Part shown: in pieces, positions 51,301-51,497 of the stretch
Layout: each line of letters opens with the position of its first letter
Numbering within the stretch: position 1 is the stretch's first letter
From: a virus
DNA length: 51,497 nt
Reading direction: 5' to 3' (one strand)
Virus record (IMG/VR): IMGVR_UViG_3300034374_010380
Coordinates: 1 to 51,497 of that record
Translations under genes and position numbers: made by a program
Notes under the pieces: model-generated
What the model saw: the letters and a program-made list of their open reading frames with translations, nothing else
What the model was told of the DNA's origin: nothing
The model's database searches: none

Positions 51301-51497
51301 CAGAAGAACCAGAAGAACCTGAAGATCCAGAAGAACCTGATGAACCGCTAGATCCTGAAGATCCTGAAGTTCCAGAAGAACCTGAGGTTCCAGCAGATCC
51401 TGAAGATCCAGAAGAACCTGATGAACCGCTAGATCCTGAAGATCCTGAAGTTCCAGAAGATCCAGAAGAACCTGAAGATCCAGAAGAACCAGAAGAA
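45395..51497 (-). CDS. Giant Gly-Ser/Thr collagen-like fibre protein, C-terminal part (5' end off window)
   Basis: The true frame is Gly-X-Y (GSS, GTS, GNS, GTA) and runs without a stop from the right edge through the repeat into a unique C-terminal region ending at TAA 45395, 2034 codons in view. The C-terminal 195 residues after the repeat include TINNNSNNRVITGSNTTGEL, LLQVTGALDVSQNATIDSLL, a Trp/Asn-rich region and GDILYLNDSFAGRCS; this resembles a phage fibre tip or shaft-end domain. A 1576-codon open frame on the same strand is out of register and gives only Leu/Asp/His/Gln low complexity, so it is a shadow. The likely role is a long virion fibre. Codons are nearly restricted to Gly, Ser, Thr, Asn and Ala; no Pro. 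Confidence 0.85.
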   Translation of the reverse strand, partial: SSGSSGSSGSSGSSGTSGSSGSSGSSGSSGSSGSAGTSGSSGTSGSSGSSGSSGSSGSSGSSGSSGSSGSSGTSGSSGTSGSSGSSGSSGSSGSSGSSGSSGSSGSSGSSGTSGSSGTSGSSGSSGSSGSSGSSGSSGSSGTSGSSGTSGSSGSSGSSGSSGSSGSSGSSGTSGSSGTSGSSGSSGSSGSSGSSGSSGSSGSSGSSGSSGSSGSAGTSGSSGTSGSSGSSGSSGSSGSSGSSGSSGSSGSSGSSGSSGTSGSSGTSGSSGSSGSSGSSGSSGSSGSSGSSGSSGSSGSSGSSGTSGSSGTSGSSGSSGSSGSSGSSGSSGSSGSSGSSGSSGSSGSSGTSGSAGTSGSSGSSGSSGSSGTSGSSGSSGSSGSSGSSGSSGSSGTSGSSGSSGSSGSSGSSGTSGSSGSSGSSGSSGSAGTSGSSGSSGSSGSSGSSGSSGSSGSSGSSGTSGSSGTSGSSGSSGSSGSSGSSGSSGSSGTSGSAGTSGSSGSSGSSGSSGSSGSAGTSGSSGSSGSSGSSGSSGSSGSSGSSGSSGTSGSAGTSGSSGSSGSSGSSGSSGSAGTSGSSGSSGSSGSSGSSGSSGSSGSSGSSGTSGSSGSSGSSGSSGSAGTSGSSGSSGSSGSSGSSGSSGSSGSSGTSGSAGTSGSSGSSGSSGSSGSSGSAGTSGSSGSSGSSGSSGSSGSSGTSGSSGTSGSSGSSGSSGSSGSSGSSGSSGSSGSSGTSGSSGTSGSSGSSGSSGSSGSSGSSGSSGSSGSSGTSGSSGTSGSSGSSGSSGSSGSSGSSGSSGSSGSSGSSGSSGSSGSSGTSGSSGTSGSSGSSGSSGSSGSSGSSGSSGSSGTSGSSGSSGSSGSSGSSGSSGSSGSSGSSGTAGTSGSSGSSGSSGSSGSSGSSGTSGSSGSSGTAGTSGSSGSSGSSGSSGSSGSSGTSGSSGSSGTAGTSGSSGSSGSSGSSGSSGSSGSSGTSGSSGSSGTAGTSGSSGSSGSSGSSGSSGSSGSSGSSGSSGTAGTSGSSGSSGSSGSSGSSGSSGSSGTSGSSGSSGTAGTSGSSGSSGSSGSSGSSGSSGSSGSSGSSGSSGTSGSSGTSGTSGVSGASGSSGSSGTAGTSGSSGSSGSSGSSGSSGSSGSSGTAGTSGSSGSSGSSGSSGSSGTSGSSGSSGSSGSSGTAGTSGSSGSSGSSGSSGSSGSSGSSGTSGSSGSSGTAGTSGSSGSSGSSGSSGSSGSSGSSGTSGSSGSSGTAGTSGSSGSSGSSGSSGSSGTSGSSGSSGTAGTSGSSGSSGSSGSSGSSGSSGSSGTSGSSGSSGSSGSSGSSGTSGSSGSSGSSGSSGSSGSSGSSGSSGSSGSSGSSGTSGSSGSSGSSGSSGTSGSSGSSGSSGSSGSSGSSGSSGSSGSSGSSGSSGSSGSSGTSGVSGASGTSGSSGSSGTSGSSGSSGSSGSSGSSGSSGSSGSSGNSGSSGSSGTSGSSGSSGSSGSSGSSGNSGSSGSSGTSGSSGSSGSSGSSGSSGSSGNSGSSGSSGTSGSSGSSGSSGSSGSSGSSGNSGSSGSSGTSGSSGSSGSSGSSGSSGSSGNSGSSGSSGNSGSSGSSGTSGSSGSSGSSGSSGTSGSSGSSGSSGSSGSSGSSGNSGSSGSSGTSGSSGSSGSSGSSGSSGSSGNSGSSGSSGNSGSSGSSGTSGSSGSSGSSGSSGTSGSSGSSGSSGSSGSSGSSGNSGSSGSSGNSGNSGSSGSSGTSGSSGSSGSSGNSGSSGSSGNSGSSGSSGTSGSSGSSGNSGSSGSSGNSGNSGSSGSSGTSGSSGSSGSSGNSGSSGSSGNSGSSGSSGSSGSSGSSGTATINNNSNNRVITGSNTTGELNGETNLLFTGSLLQVTGALDVSQNATIDSLLSVAKNTQTGIVQTKPTVTTAGYVGSGSIIADQWGLQNSTTAGFIYAWQGNWNAAAQANNGSTTASDLLGVSLDGAAGKAILLRGLVNLGFNISGNAGDILYLNDSFAGRCSTTIPSGTGEIVRIVGYIVDASTELIYFCPDNTFVKL
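45992..51497 (-). repeat. Imperfect 9-bp (Gly-X-Y) coding repeat, >5.5 kb
   Basis: More than 600 tandem Gly-X-Y triplets, continuing past the right edge. X and Y are almost always Ser or Thr. A C-terminal block (about 46.0-47.1 kb) mixes GSS, GTS and GNS (plus-strand GAGTTACC). From about 46.9 kb onward GNS disappears and units with TCTAGC (plus-strand CGCTAGATCC) dominate. GTA-type units (plus-strand GTTCCAGCAG) recur from 47.65 kb. Higher-order units of a few dozen bases repeat, suggesting growth by unequal recombination. Confidence 0.95.

Noticed and set aside
45992-51497. Possible CRISPR array or satellite DNA
   Set aside because: Units are 9-bp coding triplets without spacers, and the frame is maintained throughout; this is a protein repeat.
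1-51497. tRNA genes, integrase or lysogeny genes
   Set aside because: I looked for clover-leaf-like stretches and for recombinase or repressor motifs and saw none; small RNA genes in short gaps cannot be fully excluded by eye.

Overview
The window is part of a large, contractile-tailed, T4-like virus of bacteria. Every gene I can support lies on the minus strand, so transcription runs right to left. T4-type landmarks are read directly from the proteins: terminase small and large subunits (16, 17), tail sheath (18), two tail-tube proteins (19), a gp26-like hub/chaperone protein, portal (20, in two tandem copies), head-completion gp4, a gp55-like late sigma factor, clamp loader (44), RNase H, DNA ligase (30) and a prohead protease (21). 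I see no integrase, repressor, tRNA, rRNA, CRISPR array or insertion sequence. The DNA looks AT-rich. Most start codons lack a strong Shine-Dalgarno sequence, which would fit a Bacteroidota-type host, but the host cannot be determined from this window.

Layout in transcription order. (1) 51.5-43.2 kb holds a virion-surface and modification block. It has the C-terminal 2034 codons of a giant Gly-Ser/Thr collagen-like fibre protein that enters from the right edge, a GAMT/RMT2-like methyltransferase, a beta-rich probable virion protein, a degenerate 2OG-oxygenase-like protein and a small coiled-coil protein. (2) 43.2-41 kb holds two glycosyltransferases; one resembles autotransporter O-heptosyltransferases and carries their cysteine finger. 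(3) 40.9-28.2 kb is the structural core: neck-like protein, terminases, sheath, tubes, gp26-like chaperone with an out-of-frame extension, and a tape-measure candidate. (4) 28.2-19.2 kb is mixed: dCMP deaminase, ECF-like sigma factor, PD-(D/E)XK nuclease, membrane proteins, a large acidic virion-type protein ending at a classic -1 frameshift heptamer, and the gp55-like sigma factor. (5) 19.2-14.8 kb has gp4 and two portals. (6) 14.8-4.8 kb is a DNA and nucleotide metabolism block: PfkB/HldE-like kinase, ligase, clamp loader, guanylate kinase, RNase H, UVDE-like protein, Fpg/Nei glycosylase, DEDDy exonuclease and a nucleotidyltransferase. (7) 4.8-0 kb has a large Ala-rich protein and a prohead protease joined to a 13-copy, 14-residue helical repeat.

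The genes form a compact late programme. Many neighbours overlap by 1-19 nt or are separated by a few bases. A recurrent minus-strand element, GATATATA, lies 11-42 nt upstream of at least nine gene starts and is the natural candidate for the late promoter read by the gp55-like factor. The most notable proposals are: a phage O-glycosylation module (heptose-kinase-like gene, BAHT-like transferase, GT4) acting on the Ser/Thr-saturated collagen-like fibre; two candidate recoding sites (-1 in the large acidic protein, +1 in the gp26-like chaperone); tandem portal paralogues; and a protease-scaffold fusion. All functional links between genes are inferences from sequence motifs and position.
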